A stretch of DNA of 64,000 nucleotides. It comes from Sagittula marina (lineage in GTDB: Bacteria > Pseudomonadota > Alphaproteobacteria > Rhodobacterales > Rhodobacteraceae). The position numbers and the translations under genes were made by a program. The DNA is taken from the NCBI RefSeq assembly GCF_014196795.1, contig NZ_JACIEJ010000001.1, positions 638,664 to 702,663 of the forward strand, read 5' to 3'. This document shows, piece after piece, positions 9,666 to 18,895 of this stretch. The notes under the pieces were generated by a model that made no database searches, was not told the origin of the DNA, and was given only the letters and a program-made list of their open reading frames with translations. The first letter of the stretch is position 1; each line of letters begins with the position of its first letter.

Positions 9666-10565
9666 ATGAACGATGTTGTGATCCTTACCGACGAGCGGCT
9701 CGTCGCAGCGCTGATGCAGGCGCAAGGTGGCGATTGGGCCGGCCACGAGATCACCTCTGTCGAAGAGGCAGAGGGCGAGCGCGCGATGTATCGCGTAGGA
9801 TCAGATTTTGCGGTGCGTATGCCGCGCCATCCGGACGCTGTTCCCCTGATCGAACGCGAGGCGCGGTGGCTGCCGCATTTATCGGGCTTGCCGCTGGCAA
9901 TGCCTTCTCTGCGCCTGCGGGGAGAAGCGACGCCTCGGTTCAATTGGCCTTTCATCGTAGTGGACTGGATCGACGGCACCGAGGCAAATGAAAGCACGGT
10001 CCGGGACTGGTCTCAGGAGGTGGCGCTTTTGGCGCGTTTTCTGCGTGCGCTGTGGAAACGGTCGCTGAAGGGCGGACCGGCGGCCGGAGCGGAAAACCGG
10101 ATGCGTGGTGTGCCGCTGCACCAATTGACGGACACTGTGCTGACCGAAGTCGGAACGCTGCGCGACGAACTGGACGTGTCGCTGACACGCGAGGTTTGGA
10201 TGAACGCATTGGAGGCGGCCCCGCCGCGAAAAATGCGTTGGTTGCACGGAAATCTGAAAGCCTCCAACATGATCGTTCGCGAAGGAAAATTGGCGGGCGT
10301 GGTTGATTGGGGACATGTGGCTGTCGGCGACCCGGCTGTGGACGTCGCCGTGGCATGGCGCTGGGTGCCAGAGCTTGAAATGGGCAGCTTTCAAAGCGCC
10401 CTGAGCGCGGGTGATGATCTTTGGCGGCGGGCACGCGGCTGGGCCTTGTACGACGCCGTGTCGACTTTGGGTAAATATCGCGGCAGCAATCATCCGCGCC
10501 ACATCATCGACTGCGACGACGCGCGCTGCGTCATTGGCCGTCTCGGGCTTGGCACAAGCTGCTAG
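9666..10565 (+). CDS. APH-fold phosphotransferase-like protein, HGN variant
   Basis: The 299-residue protein has the aminoglycoside phosphotransferase (APH/choline kinase-like) fold. An N-lobe AVRMPRH strand is visible, then a catalytic-loop segment WLHGNLKASNMIV and the Mg-binding VVDWGHVAVGDP segment. The family consensus in the loop is HGD-x4-N, where the aspartate is the catalytic base. Here that aspartate is read as asparagine while the downstream Asn and DWG are kept. Activity may be altered or lost. Start 9666 has a GGGAGA site. It is a single gene, and its TAG overlaps the stop of the convergent MocR gene (CTAG). It is unlikely to be a true resistance gene. Confidence 0.8.
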   Translation: MNDVVILTDERLVAALMQAQGGDWAGHEITSVEEAEGERAMYRVGSDFAVRMPRHPDAVPLIEREARWLPHLSGLPLAMPSLRLRGEATPRFNWPFIVVDWIDGTEANESTVRDWSQEVALLARFLRALWKRSLKGGPAAGAENRMRGVPLHQLTDTVLTEVGTLRDELDVSLTREVWMNALEAAPPRKMRWLHGNLKASNMIVREGKLAGVVDWGHVAVGDPAVDVAVAWRWVPELEMGSFQSALSAGDDLWRRARGWALYDAVSTLGKYRGSNHPRHIIDCDDARCVIGRLGLGTSC

Positions 10566-12022
10566 GCTTTCAGGACCGCGGCGATTCGGGCGATACCCTC
10601 TTCGATTCGTTCGCTTGGTATCGAACTGTACCCCAGCCGGTAGAAGTTATGGGGTGGCTGCTCGCCCGCAAAAAAGGCCGTGCCCGGTTCAATCAAAACA
10701 CTTTCTGACTGCAGGGACCGCGCGACGTCGCGCATGTCCCGATCTTTTGGGGCGCGCATCCACAGGCCGGAGCCTCCATGCGCGCCTTCGCCCGCGACCT
10801 CCAGGCCGTAGCGCGCGGTGGCGTGTTCCATCATTTCGCGCCGCGCAGCCAAAGCCCGTCCGATGCGCCGAACCAAGGCATCATAATGGCCAAGCGACAG
10901 AAAATGCGCCACAGTGCGCTGGATGTGGCCGGGCGGGTGACGCAGCACGGACGCCCGCAGCGCCCGCGCTTCGCGGATGAACTCCGCCGAGCCAACGAGA
11001 TAGCCCAGCCTCAATCCCGGAAACAAAGACTTGGAAAAGCTGCCGACGTAGATGACGCGCCCGTCCTCATCGAGGCTTTTGAGCGCGGGGGAGGGGGCGC
11101 TGAGATAGGCCATCTCGAACTCGTAATCGTCTTCGACAATCACCGCGTCGAGGTCGGCGGCCCGCCGCAGCAATGCCTCCCGCCGTGCCAATGGCAGGGT
11201 GGCGGAGGTCGGGCATTGGTGGCTCGGCGTGGTAAATATCACGCGCGTGCCATCGGGGATTGTCTCTGGCGGCAGCCCATCATTATCCACCGAAAGCGGC
11301 GTGACCTGCGCGTCCGCGTGCGTCAACAGCTGTCGGAGCGCAGGATAGCATGGGTTTTCGACCACCACCTCCCGCGTGACGGCCAACAGCTGGGTGGCCA
11401 GCCAGAGCGCGTTCTGCGCCCCCAGCGTGATCAGGATCTCCTCAGGTCTGGCAAGGATGCCGCGCCGTGGCAGAGTATGATGCGCGATGAAGCGCACCAG
11501 CTCAGGGTCGTCGGCGTCGAATTGATCCTGGGTAAGTGCATTGAAATGCCGCTGCCCAAGGGCCTGTGTCGCGCAAAGCCGCCAGTTGGCGTGGTCGAAC
11601 AAAGCTGGGTCGGTTTGCCCGTAGATAAAGGGGAAGCGGTAGCTCGCCCAATCCGCAGGCCGCCCCATGTTGAACGCAGGCCCTCCGGTGTAACGCCGCG
11701 CGAGCATTTCATTCCAGTTTACGGTGTCCTGCGATTGCGGCGTTGGGGCGAAATCAGGCGGCTCAGGTGCGTTGTCGGAGACGAAATACCCCGATCGCCC
11801 GCGCGAGGTCAGGTAATCGTTGGCGAGCATCTCCGTATAGGCGAGTGTCACCGTGATCCGGCTGACATTGAGGTGGCGCGCGAGGGCTCGGGTGGAGGGT
11901 AGTTTCTCACCACGCCGAAAGCGTCCTGACAGAATGCCGTCCGCCACCATCTGCTGGATGCGCGCTTGCAAGGTGCCTTGGGCACGCGATGTCAGATGAA
12001 ATGTCTCTACCGGAATGGCCAT
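10562..12022 (-). CDS. MocR/PdxR-type GntR regulator with aminotransferase domain
   Basis: MocR-family regulators fuse a GntR winged helix to a fold-type I aminotransferase that binds PLP as an effector. The 486-residue product has the wHTH at about residues 15-85 (GILSGRFRRGEKLPSTRALARHLNVSRITV) and the aminotransferase domain at 120-480. The PLP lysine is Lys331 in GSFSKSLFPGLRLGY. Start ATG 12022 is preferred on protein similarity; the frame is open to a TTG at 12103 with no clear ribosome site for either. The regulated gene is not evident; neighbours are the APH-fold gene and yggS. Confidence 0.85.
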   Translation of the reverse strand: MAIPVETFHLTSRAQGTLQARIQQMVADGILSGRFRRGEKLPSTRALARHLNVSRITVTLAYTEMLANDYLTSRGRSGYFVSDNAPEPPDFAPTPQSQDTVNWNEMLARRYTGGPAFNMGRPADWASYRFPFIYGQTDPALFDHANWRLCATQALGQRHFNALTQDQFDADDPELVRFIAHHTLPRRGILARPEEILITLGAQNALWLATQLLAVTREVVVENPCYPALRQLLTHADAQVTPLSVDNDGLPPETIPDGTRVIFTTPSHQCPTSATLPLARREALLRRAADLDAVIVEDDYEFEMAYLSAPSPALKSLDEDGRVIYVGSFSKSLFPGLRLGYLVGSAEFIREARALRASVLRHPPGHIQRTVAHFLSLGHYDALVRRIGRALAARREMMEHATARYGLEVAGEGAHGGSGLWMRAPKDRDMRDVARSLQSESVLIEPGTAFFAGEQPPHNFYRLGYSSIPSERIEEGIARIAAVLKA

Positions 12023-12116
12023 GACGCGACCGTATTCTGGACTGATGGCGGGCGCAATCTGGACCGACGCCAAAGCGGCTTTGTCAAACAGCCCTGGCGT
12101 CAAAGGTTAGTGAACC

Positions 12117-12770
12117 TTAGCCATAGTCGCGTTCGCCAAAGATCGCAGAGCCGACGCGGATGTGTGTGGCCCCCAGCGCAATGGCCTGTTCGAAATCGCT
12201 GCTCATGCCCATGGACAAACCCGTCAGACCGTTGCGAGTGGCGATTTTTGCAAGCAAGGCAAAATGCAGCGACGGCGTTTCATCCACCGGGGGAATGCAC
12301 ATCAGCCCTTTGACAGGCAGATCCAGCGCGCGACATTCCGCTATGAAACCGTCCGCCTCGGAAGGCATGACGCCGGCCTTTTGGTCCTCTTCGCCGGTGT
12401 TGACCTGCAAGAACAAGTCGGGACAACGCCCGATTTCGTCAGCCAGGCGTGCAATCGTGTTTGCGAGTTTGGGGCGGTCAACGGAATGGATGGCGTCAAA
12501 AAACTCCATCGCCACACGCGCCTTGTTGCTTTGCAACGGGCCGATCAGATGAACCGAAACACCGTCATATTGTTCTTTGAACGGCGTCCAGCGGTCTTGG
12601 GCCTCCTGCACGCGGTTTTCACCATAGAGCCGATGGCCCTCGTCCAGCACGGCCTGCACCCGCTCGGCCGGTTGTACCTTGCTGACGGCGATCAATTTTA
12701 CGTCCCCGCGGTCACGCCCGGCCTCTGAACAGGCTTTGGCTACACGGGTTTCGATGTCTTGCAAGCTCAT
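12117..12770 (-). CDS. yggS: YggS-family PLP homeostasis protein
   Basis: YggS/PLPBP proteins are single-barrel PLP-binding proteins that buffer pyridoxal phosphate and affect amino-acid balance without known catalysis. The 217-residue product carries the PLP lysine Lys31 in KLIAVSKVQP, plus GENRVQEAQ, LIGPLQSNKA and the C-terminal GMSSDFEQAIALGATHIRVG motif. ATG 12770 has an AGGAG site and overlaps the stop of the upstream sulfotransferase gene by ATGA, so the two are co-translated. A frame open upstream of 12770 lies within the sulfotransferase gene and was not used. Confidence 0.93.
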   Translation of the reverse strand: MSLQDIETRVAKACSEAGRDRGDVKLIAVSKVQPAERVQAVLDEGHRLYGENRVQEAQDRWTPFKEQYDGVSVHLIGPLQSNKARVAMEFFDAIHSVDRPKLANTIARLADEIGRCPDLFLQVNTGEEDQKAGVMPSEADGFIAECRALDLPVKGLMCIPPVDETPSLHFALLAKIATRNGLTGLSMGMSSDFEQAIALGATHIRVGSAIFGERDYG

Positions 12771-14245
12771 GCGTCCCACTCCTTTGCGCCGAAGGGCCGG
12801 TCGCCCCATGCGTCTATAAATGGTTTCAGTTCCGCCTCGTAGCGGCGCCATGCCTCCCGGCGCCCGGTGTGAATCGGCTGGCGCACCTGCGCGAGGCTGA
12901 GGGTTTTGACCCGGTTTGTCTGCGTGTGCGGGGAAAGGCAGGCCTCCTCCCAGTCCAATCCGGCGGCGGCGATCAGAAGGTGGGTCTGCGGCTCCGGGTC
13001 AGCCACCAGATCCTCGTAATGAACCTCGTGAATGCGCTCGGGCATTCGGGTTTTCCAGTAAGCCACCTGATCGCGAAAGGCTTGTATCATATCGGCAATG
13101 GCGGCCAAGTCGTTGGCGTAACGGTGGGCGCCGGGCCGAAAGAAGTTCTTGTAGATAGACAGGGCCACATCACGCGGATCGCGATGCACGACGATAAATC
13201 GTGCGCCGGGCAGGGCGTGCGCCAGCAGGCCATAGATGTTCTGAAGCTGGATGGATTTGTCGGTGACGCGTCCACTGTCGACGCCGGTGTCCCGGCGCAC
13301 CAACACGGCATACTTGTCGGCGAAGTCGGTGAAAGCCTCGGGCGCAGCCTTGGACAGATCGGCAAAGGTCTGGTTGCCGCCAAAGACCGCATTGGCCAGC
13401 TGCTCGGCGTGGGCCAGTTCGCCGCCAGCGGTGACAGCCGAATGTGCGGACAGGATCTGTTCCACCAGCGTCGTGCCAGAGCGCGGCGTGCCGGTGACAA
13501 AGATCGGCTGGATCGGTGCCGTGCCATCGCGTGGTGTCAGGTCAAGGGCCTGCTGACCCTGCTTGTAGGCGGCCCAGCGGCTGCGACGCGCATCCGGGTC
13601 ATGGGGGTATTGGCGCGCTTGGGCGGCATTCGCAGCGTCGAGATAGGCAAAGACCTGATCGGGTTCGCCGATGTCCTCATGCACCTTGGCCAAGGTAAAG
13701 CCGAGCGCCATGCGCCCTGCATCGTTGAGCTTCGGGTGCGCCCAAAGGCGTTTCATCTCGCGGATCAGCGGATCGCCCTTGCGCGCCTTTTCGGCAAAGA
13801 AGATCAGCCGGTAAAGGTCGGTCTCATCGGGATGGCGTTTGACGAGGCGACGCAGAATGCTCGACGCTTTTTCAAATTCACCGATGTTTTGCAGATAGGT
13901 CGCCTTGTCCGCGCGGGGGGCGATCTTGTTCGGCTGGGCGGCGATACGCGCGTCGTGGATCGCCAGAACCGCCTGACTGTCACCGGCACGGGTAAAGATC
14001 GGCAGGGCGGCGTCGGACAGGACCGGATCGCCGGGACGTTTTTGCAGTGCGGAATGCAGCGCCCGAGCCGCGCCTTGTGTGTCGCCCAAGCGGTCAAGCG
14101 CGCGGGCCAGTTGGTAATTGACCTCCGGGGCCTGCGCGGTGGGGATCAGCAGGGCACGCAGAAGACGGGCTGCGTGTTCCGGCTTCTGGTTGCGGATGCA
14201 GGCCTGAGCCTCGTTGAACTGCGCCTTGATCTGGGCCGGGGTCAT
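12767..14245 (-). CDS. TPR-sulfotransferase fusion
   Basis: The 492-residue protein joins N-terminal tetratricopeptide-like helices (about residues 1-240) to a PAPS-dependent sulfotransferase domain. The 5'-phosphosulfate-binding loop is TGTPRSGTTL at 251-260, and the 3'-phosphate site is RFIVVHRDPRDVALSIYKNFF. Such TPR-sulfotransferases are numerous in roseobacters; targets may be peptides, glycans or lipids and are not known. ATG 14245 fits the domain start better than the open frame to 14302. Its stop overlaps the yggS start. The porin terminator lies upstream, so the pair has its own promoter or weak readthrough. Confidence 0.87.
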   Translation of the reverse strand: MTPAQIKAQFNEAQACIRNQKPEHAARLLRALLIPTAQAPEVNYQLARALDRLGDTQGAARALHSALQKRPGDPVLSDAALPIFTRAGDSQAVLAIHDARIAAQPNKIAPRADKATYLQNIGEFEKASSILRRLVKRHPDETDLYRLIFFAEKARKGDPLIREMKRLWAHPKLNDAGRMALGFTLAKVHEDIGEPDQVFAYLDAANAAQARQYPHDPDARRSRWAAYKQGQQALDLTPRDGTAPIQPIFVTGTPRSGTTLVEQILSAHSAVTAGGELAHAEQLANAVFGGNQTFADLSKAAPEAFTDFADKYAVLVRRDTGVDSGRVTDKSIQLQNIYGLLAHALPGARFIVVHRDPRDVALSIYKNFFRPGAHRYANDLAAIADMIQAFRDQVAYWKTRMPERIHEVHYEDLVADPEPQTHLLIAAAGLDWEEACLSPHTQTNRVKTLSLAQVRQPIHTGRREAWRRYEAELKPFIDAWGDRPFGAKEWDA

Positions 14246-14282
14246 GCTGGTGTGCCTGTTTGGGATTTTTGCGCTTGAACCA

Positions 14283-14314
14283 AAAGAAAAGAGCGGACGC
14301 AAGCGCCCGCTCTT
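14283..14314 (-). terminator. Intrinsic terminator of the porin gene
   Basis: On the minus strand an 8-bp AAGAGCGG/CCGCTCTT outer stem (arms 14307-14314 and 14289-14296) with an imperfect inner part is followed by a T-rich run, 26 nt after the porin stop. It also overlaps the start region of the downstream sulfotransferase gene. Confidence 0.75.
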
Positions 14315-14339
14315 CCCTTAAGCCGTGAGGCTGGTGTCC

Positions 14340-15419
14340 TTAGAAGGACATTGCCAGACCCAAGGAGTAGTTGTCGGCGTCGAAGTCGTCGCCGCCGGAG
14401 ACGTCAACTTTGGACAAGCCGTAGCCCGCCTGAACAGCAAGACCGCCGCCCAGATCGTATGCCACTGCCAGGCCGTAGCCGGAAGTTTCCAGACCGTCGA
14501 TGCCGTAACGGTCGTCGTACTCACCGTAGTTCAGGCCGATTGCCAGAGCGTTCATTTCGTAGCCGATGCCGACGCCCATGTACTTCTCGGTCTCACCGAG
14601 ACCCAGGCCGGACGTGCCCGCATCGCCGTACTTGGACTCTGCGTAGTTCAGGCCCATCATGATGCCGGAGTTCAGCGTCACGTCGACGGAAGCTGCGATA
14701 ACTTCGTAAGCTGCGATATCGGAAGCGATGTCGTACTCGTCTTCGAGAGTCGCTGTCGCGGGCAGCAGGCCAAGTGCGGTAGTCGCAGCGACCAGAGTGG
14801 CGTCGGAGAAGTCTTCGTCGCCTTTCTGGTAACCGATGCCGAAGCCAACTGCTGTGCCAGCGAAGTCAGCGTTGTACTGGAAGCCAACACCCCAGATCGG
14901 GTCGAAGTCGCCACCGTCGTCGATTTCGGTCGACAGAGCAGCTGCGAAATCACCGTATGTGTAGGTCACACGAGCGATCTGGCCGTCGTAGTCGCCGTCT
15001 GCGCCGTAGTTGCCGTTGTAACCGAGGTGCTCGGTTTCAGCGTCGTCGATGGAGCCACCGGCCAGTGCAACTTCTTGCAGAGCCCAGTCAACCGCGCCGT
15101 CGGTGTCGCCCATGTCGAGACGTGCGTTGCCGAATGCGACGAACCAAGTTGCGCCACCATCGTCGGTGCCGTTGCCGTTTGCAGCTTCGTCCAGATCGAT
15201 TTCTGCACCGAAGGTCAGGCCGTTGTCTGCTTCACCGGTCGCGATGAAGTCGATTTCGATATCGGTCCAGAGCTGGCTGACGCCGTCGCCGTCTGTACCT
15301 GCGTAGCGGAAATCGCCACCGACGATACCGACTTCTGCGGTGCCGGACACTTCGACTTGAGCAGCCGCTGCGCCTGCGAATGCGACCAGAGCGGTGGACG
15401 CGAGCAAGATGTTTTTCAT
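14340..15419 (-). CDS. Outer-membrane porin
   Basis: The 359-residue precursor begins with a Sec signal (MKNILLASTALVAFAGAAAA, cleaved before QVEVSG). It continues as an Asp/Gly/Tyr-rich beta-barrel of the Gram-negative porin type: alternating hydrophobic strands, acidic loops and a terminal phenylalanine (LGLAMSF) used as the BAM signal. It would form a diffusion channel in the outer membrane. ATG 15419 has a GAGGG site. Strong, uniform codon choice and a good terminator suggest high expression. The 268-nt gap upstream is shared with the divergent DUF3576 gene and must hold both promoters. Confidence 0.9.
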   Translation of the reverse strand: MKNILLASTALVAFAGAAAAQVEVSGTAEVGIVGGDFRYAGTDGDGVSQLWTDIEIDFIATGEADNGLTFGAEIDLDEAANGNGTDDGGATWFVAFGNARLDMGDTDGAVDWALQEVALAGGSIDDAETEHLGYNGNYGADGDYDGQIARVTYTYGDFAAALSTEIDDGGDFDPIWGVGFQYNADFAGTAVGFGIGYQKGDEDFSDATLVAATTALGLLPATATLEDEYDIASDIAAYEVIAASVDVTLNSGIMMGLNYAESKYGDAGTSGLGLGETEKYMGVGIGYEMNALAIGLNYGEYDDRYGIDGLETSGYGLAVAYDLGGGLAVQAGYGLSKVDVSGGDDFDADNYSLGLAMSF

Positions 15420-15687
15420 TGTTTCCCTCATGTGTTCAAAGGCACGTACCAAGCCGTTGCCGGCTGTGATGACGTTTCTATGCGCCCGCAGACCCTTTCA
15501 TTGCAACCCGCCCGAAATGCCGTCGCGCCCAAACCGATTTTGTGATGCACGATTGCCACAAGGTTCGGGGGTGGCAGGGGTTTTCGGCGCGAAATTGGCA
15601 AAATACTGCCGATACCTGATGGGTTGCCGGTTGAGGGCCGTCGCAGTAATGAGGGTGCAACAGGCATTCTCGTGGGAGTATATCGAC

Positions 15688-16212
15688 ATGACACAGCGCA
15701 GCGCGCCATCGCGGGTATGGCTGGGGATCGGCATCGCCGTGGCGCTTTCGGCGACAGCGTCCTGTGGCATGATGGGGGACCGGACCGAGCGTGAGCCGGT
15801 TGTAACGCCGTCGTCCGACGAGATCCTTGGTGAGATCAAGGATCGTGAAGGCGCGCGGGGACGCTCCAAATCGTCGGTGTTGGATATCTTCAAGTCGCGC
15901 GGTGATCAGGGGCAGGTCGGGCAGGTGAACAAATACCTGTGGAACGCCTCGCTCGAAGTGCTGAATTTCCTGCCGATCGAAACAGTCGATCCGTTTACCG
16001 GTGTCATAACCACAGGCTACGGAACGCCTCCGGGTGGGGGCCGCGCTTATCGGGCGACGATTCTGATCAATGATCCGGCGCTGGATGCGCGGTCTTTGAA
16101 CCTGGCGCTGCTGACACCCAACGGTCCGGCCTCTGCCTCGACCGTGCGAGCCATCGAGGATGCGATCCTGACCCGTGCACGTCAGATCCGGGCACGCGAC
16201 GCGCGTCTTTGA
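15688..16212 (+). CDS. DUF3576 family lipoprotein
   Basis: This 174-residue protein has an N-terminal hydrophobic segment ending in a cysteine (LSATASCGMMGDR), consistent with a lipoprotein. A central helix region with KSSVLDIFKSRGD precedes the conserved DUF3576 core NKYLWNASLEVLNFLPIETVDPFTGVITTGYG and the C-terminal RTRARQIRARDARL-like tail. No function is known for the family; outer-membrane association is likely. ATG 15688 has GTGGGAG upstream; the frame is open far upstream but crosses the porin promoter region. It is a single gene in alphaproteobacteria, often near leuS-lptE-holA, which follows here after 2.7 kb. Confidence 0.85.
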   Translation: MTQRSAPSRVWLGIGIAVALSATASCGMMGDRTEREPVVTPSSDEILGEIKDREGARGRSKSSVLDIFKSRGDQGQVGQVNKYLWNASLEVLNFLPIETVDPFTGVITTGYGTPPGGGRAYRATILINDPALDARSLNLALLTPNGPASASTVRAIEDAILTRARQIRARDARL

Positions 16213-16623
16213 GCGCGGTATATAACGAGAGGCTCTTGGTTCTGCTGGCGCAATCTGCCCTCTGAGACATAGCCGCACTCAGTAGCCCGTCGCCGAGGCG
16301 CGGCAGGCTATCGAAGCGGGTCCAGGGGTGAGCGCCGCCTGAGGTGCAGCAAGCAGAAGTATCTGCACGTCCGCTATCCGAACTGCGTCAACTTCGGGCA
16401 TCCGGTGGCTGTCTGCCTATCGTGGTGGGCGTTGTTTGAGTGGAGCCACGTTTTCCACCCGCTGGTGCGGCGGGACATCGTCGCCTCGTTGCTGTCCGCA
16501 TGTAACTTGATCTGACCACTGGGTCAAAAACGGCTGCGTCGCGAGACTGGGTGAGCGGCGGTTTCGGTGACAAAGGGGCGGACTGCGTGAGCAGGAGGCC
16601 GGTCCGGTCACCATGTCTGAGGG
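16213..16623. other. Intergenic stretch, no recognised gene
   Basis: About 410 nt between the DUF3576 gene and the convergent glycosyltransferase hold only short overlapping frames with no ribosome sites and no familiar motif. Reading both strands, I see no transposase, tRNA or clean terminator. It may be decayed sequence. Confidence 0.5.
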
Positions 16624-17880
16624 TCAGTCCATGATCGGCCGAGGGGCGAGCGTCTCCAGGCCAGCCACCCATTCCAGATGCTGAGGCAGGCAGACACCGG
16701 CGAGATCGTATTTTCCCCTCACGAACTCTCTCGCCGTCTCTCCCAGGCGTTTGCGCAGGTCGGCATCGTCCAGAAGGGTGCCCAGGCGTTCCACCAATGC
16801 TTCCGTGTCAAAGAAGTCGACCATCAAGCCGTTTTCTCCTTCGGTCATGACCTCTTTGACGGGGGCGGTGTCGCTGGCCAGGATCGCGCATCCGGCGCTC
16901 ATGGCCTCCAGCAATGACCACGATAAAACGAAGGGGTAGGTCAGGTAGACATGCGCGGTGCTGATCTGCATCATCGCAAGGAACCGATCGTAGGGGACGC
17001 GCCCGAGGAAATGCACGCGATTCCAATGCGGCGTGGGGATGCGGCCCCGCACCTCGTCGATGAAGATCTGCTTCCACGTCTGCCCTTTGGGCGGCTTTGC
17101 CCCATAGGATGTTTCATCTCCGCCCAGAATCACCACGTGGGCGTTGGGACGTTCCTTGAGGATTGCGGGAAGGGCCCGCATGAAGATGTGATAGCCGCGA
17201 TAGGGCTCAAGGTTGCGGTTGATGAAGGTGATGACCTCATCATCCCGTGTCAGGGTCAGATCACCGATCTGCAAAGATGCGCCCGCGTTGGGACGGACCA
17301 GTTCGGTATCGACCCCGTCATGCGCCACGGTGATGCGGTTTTGCCAGTGGTCCGGAAAGGTCGAGGCTTGAAACCGGGTCGGAGAAAGCCCCGCATCCAT
17401 GATCTCCTCATGCAGACGGTTGTTCATGTTTTTCATGCGAATGCGCAGAATGTCGGCTTCCGGTGACTTCGACGGAAACTCCGGGTCGAAGTTGAGGAAG
17501 GGGTGCGCGGTCAGGTGATACAGTTCGCAATACAGGCCCAGACGCGCATCGGGCCAGACATCCTTGAGGAACAGGGATTCGCCCCAGCCGTGGTGAGCAC
17601 ATATGACATCCGGCTCGAACCCCTGCTGCTTCAGCCCCTTGGCGCCGCGGTAGCACGACGTGGCGCGCACCAGCTTGGTTTCGAAATCTGCGAGCCACGG
17701 GTGAACATTGGGCGTGCTCTGGCCTTGGATCTTGTAGGGGACGATGCGAACGCCCTGCCAGATCTGAGGCTCCTTCACCTTGCAGGTCAGTGCCACGACC
17801 TCGTGTCCCTGCTTGACCAGTGCCGGGGCCAGATGTTTGTACTGACCGGGGAAGTTCTGGTGGATCAACAGGATTTTCAT
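16624..17880 (-). CDS. GT4-family glycosyltransferase
   Basis: The 418-residue protein is a GT-B fold glycosyltransferase of family 4. The N-terminal domain opens MKILLIHQNFPGQYKHLAPAL, and the linker region has FINRNLEPYRGYHIFMRALP. The C-terminal nucleotide-sugar site shows the SWSLLEAMSAGCAILASDTAPVKEV block (E-x7-E type) near residue 350. It would transfer a sugar from a nucleotide sugar to a surface glycan or lipid at the cytosolic face; the acceptor is unknown. ATG 17880 starts directly at the first beta strand. It is divergent from the sulfotransferase-like gene, and the two could modify the same glycan. Confidence 0.88.
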   Translation of the reverse strand: MKILLIHQNFPGQYKHLAPALVKQGHEVVALTCKVKEPQIWQGVRIVPYKIQGQSTPNVHPWLADFETKLVRATSCYRGAKGLKQQGFEPDVICAHHGWGESLFLKDVWPDARLGLYCELYHLTAHPFLNFDPEFPSKSPEADILRIRMKNMNNRLHEEIMDAGLSPTRFQASTFPDHWQNRITVAHDGVDTELVRPNAGASLQIGDLTLTRDDEVITFINRNLEPYRGYHIFMRALPAILKERPNAHVVILGGDETSYGAKPPKGQTWKQIFIDEVRGRIPTPHWNRVHFLGRVPYDRFLAMMQISTAHVYLTYPFVLSWSLLEAMSAGCAILASDTAPVKEVMTEGENGLMVDFFDTEALVERLGTLLDDADLRKRLGETAREFVRGKYDLAGVCLPQHLEWVAGLETLAPRPIMD

Positions 17881-18022
17881 GGTGGCTCTCGACGATATGG
17901 GGTGCATCGGTTCTGCCATGCGGGGCGGCACAGGCCAAGACATGCCCATGCGATTAGCTCGCCGGGGTTGCGCCCGCACCGCAGCCCTCTACGGTTCCCA
18001 GTATCAGAAGCAAGGAAAGCTG

Positions 18023-18793
18023 ATGCGTGTTCTGATCCATCCCGGGTTTCACAAGACCGGAACGAAAAGCGTTCAACTCTCACTGGAAACGCTGCGCCCG
18101 GATCTGCCGAAGGGGATCATCGTGGCGCTTCAGGCCGAACTGGCCGACCTGTGTGACATATGCCGCGAGGTGTCGGTGTCGCCGGAGGCTCCGCTCGTCG
18201 AGGTGGAGCGGCTGGCAACGGAGCGGTTCGCTTTGCTGGGGCAGGCGGCGTCGCTGCTGATCGTCTCGGCAGAAGACCTTGCGGGAGCGCTACCGGGGCG
18301 CCGGGGCGTCACACATTACACCCGTACACCTGAGTTGATGGGCGCCCTGACACGTGCCGCATACACCGCGCTTAATGCTGACGTGCACCTGCATTTCTCG
18401 ACGAGGGGGGCGGAGGCGTGGCTCATCAGTCTTTGGTGGCAGAACCTACGAAGCACGCGGCTGACGGCCTCCGCCGAGGTCTATGCGCAAGAGATGGCAG
18501 AAGCCGCGCACCTCGACCGCGTGGTTGCCGCCGTGCGCAGCGCAGTGCCGCAGACCACCGTTTCCGTAACCGCGCTGGAGGACTGCGCGGCTCAGCCTGT
18601 GCTCCCGATCCTGCGCGCCGCCGATCTGGAGCACCTGGCTGAAAGGCTGCCGCCCCAACACGCCAATGCCCGCCCGGATCTGGGGTTGGAGGAGGTCTTT
18701 CTTGCCCTCAATCGATCTGGTCTGCGCGACGGCTTTGTCCGCGACACCAAGACCACAATCCTGCGCAAGGCGCGCCGCATGACGGGAACATAG
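18023..18793 (+). CDS. Sulfotransferase-like P-loop protein
   Basis: The 256-residue protein begins with HPGFHKTGTKSVQLSL, matching the PAPS-binding loop of sulfotransferases (pattern HxxKTGTxS). A later segment around NADVHLHFSTRGAEAWLISLWW could give the 3'-phosphate site but is divergent. ATG 18023 has an AAGGAAAG site; the longer frame to 17879 would overlap the divergent glycosyltransferase start. With the glycosyltransferase on the other side of a 142-nt gap it may decorate a surface glycan. The sulfotransferase call rests on the N-terminal loop only. Confidence 0.7.
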   Translation: MRVLIHPGFHKTGTKSVQLSLETLRPDLPKGIIVALQAELADLCDICREVSVSPEAPLVEVERLATERFALLGQAASLLIVSAEDLAGALPGRRGVTHYTRTPELMGALTRAAYTALNADVHLHFSTRGAEAWLISLWWQNLRSTRLTASAEVYAQEMAEAAHLDRVVAAVRSAVPQTTVSVTALEDCAAQPVLPILRAADLEHLAERLPPQHANARPDLGLEEVFLALNRSGLRDGFVRDTKTTILRKARRMTGT

Positions 18794-18895
18794 CGCGAGT
18801 TTCAAGCCGCAATGCCATGCGGCCTCTGGACCATTGGCGCGTCAACACCTATCACCCGACGCGATACCCGCACCGTTAATCTTCCGGAGGCCCGC

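Noticed and set aside
9666..10565. Aminoglycoside resistance gene
   Set aside because: Although APH-folded, the catalytic aspartate is replaced and the context is housekeeping; no mobile-element signature is adjacent.
12869..14278. A 469-codon plus-strand frame
   Set aside because: It is antisense to the TPR-sulfotransferase, whose motifs are clear.
14325..15545. A 406-codon plus-strand frame rich in Val/Cys
   Set aside because: It is antisense to the porin; the composition is a mirror of the Asp/Tyr-rich barrel codons.
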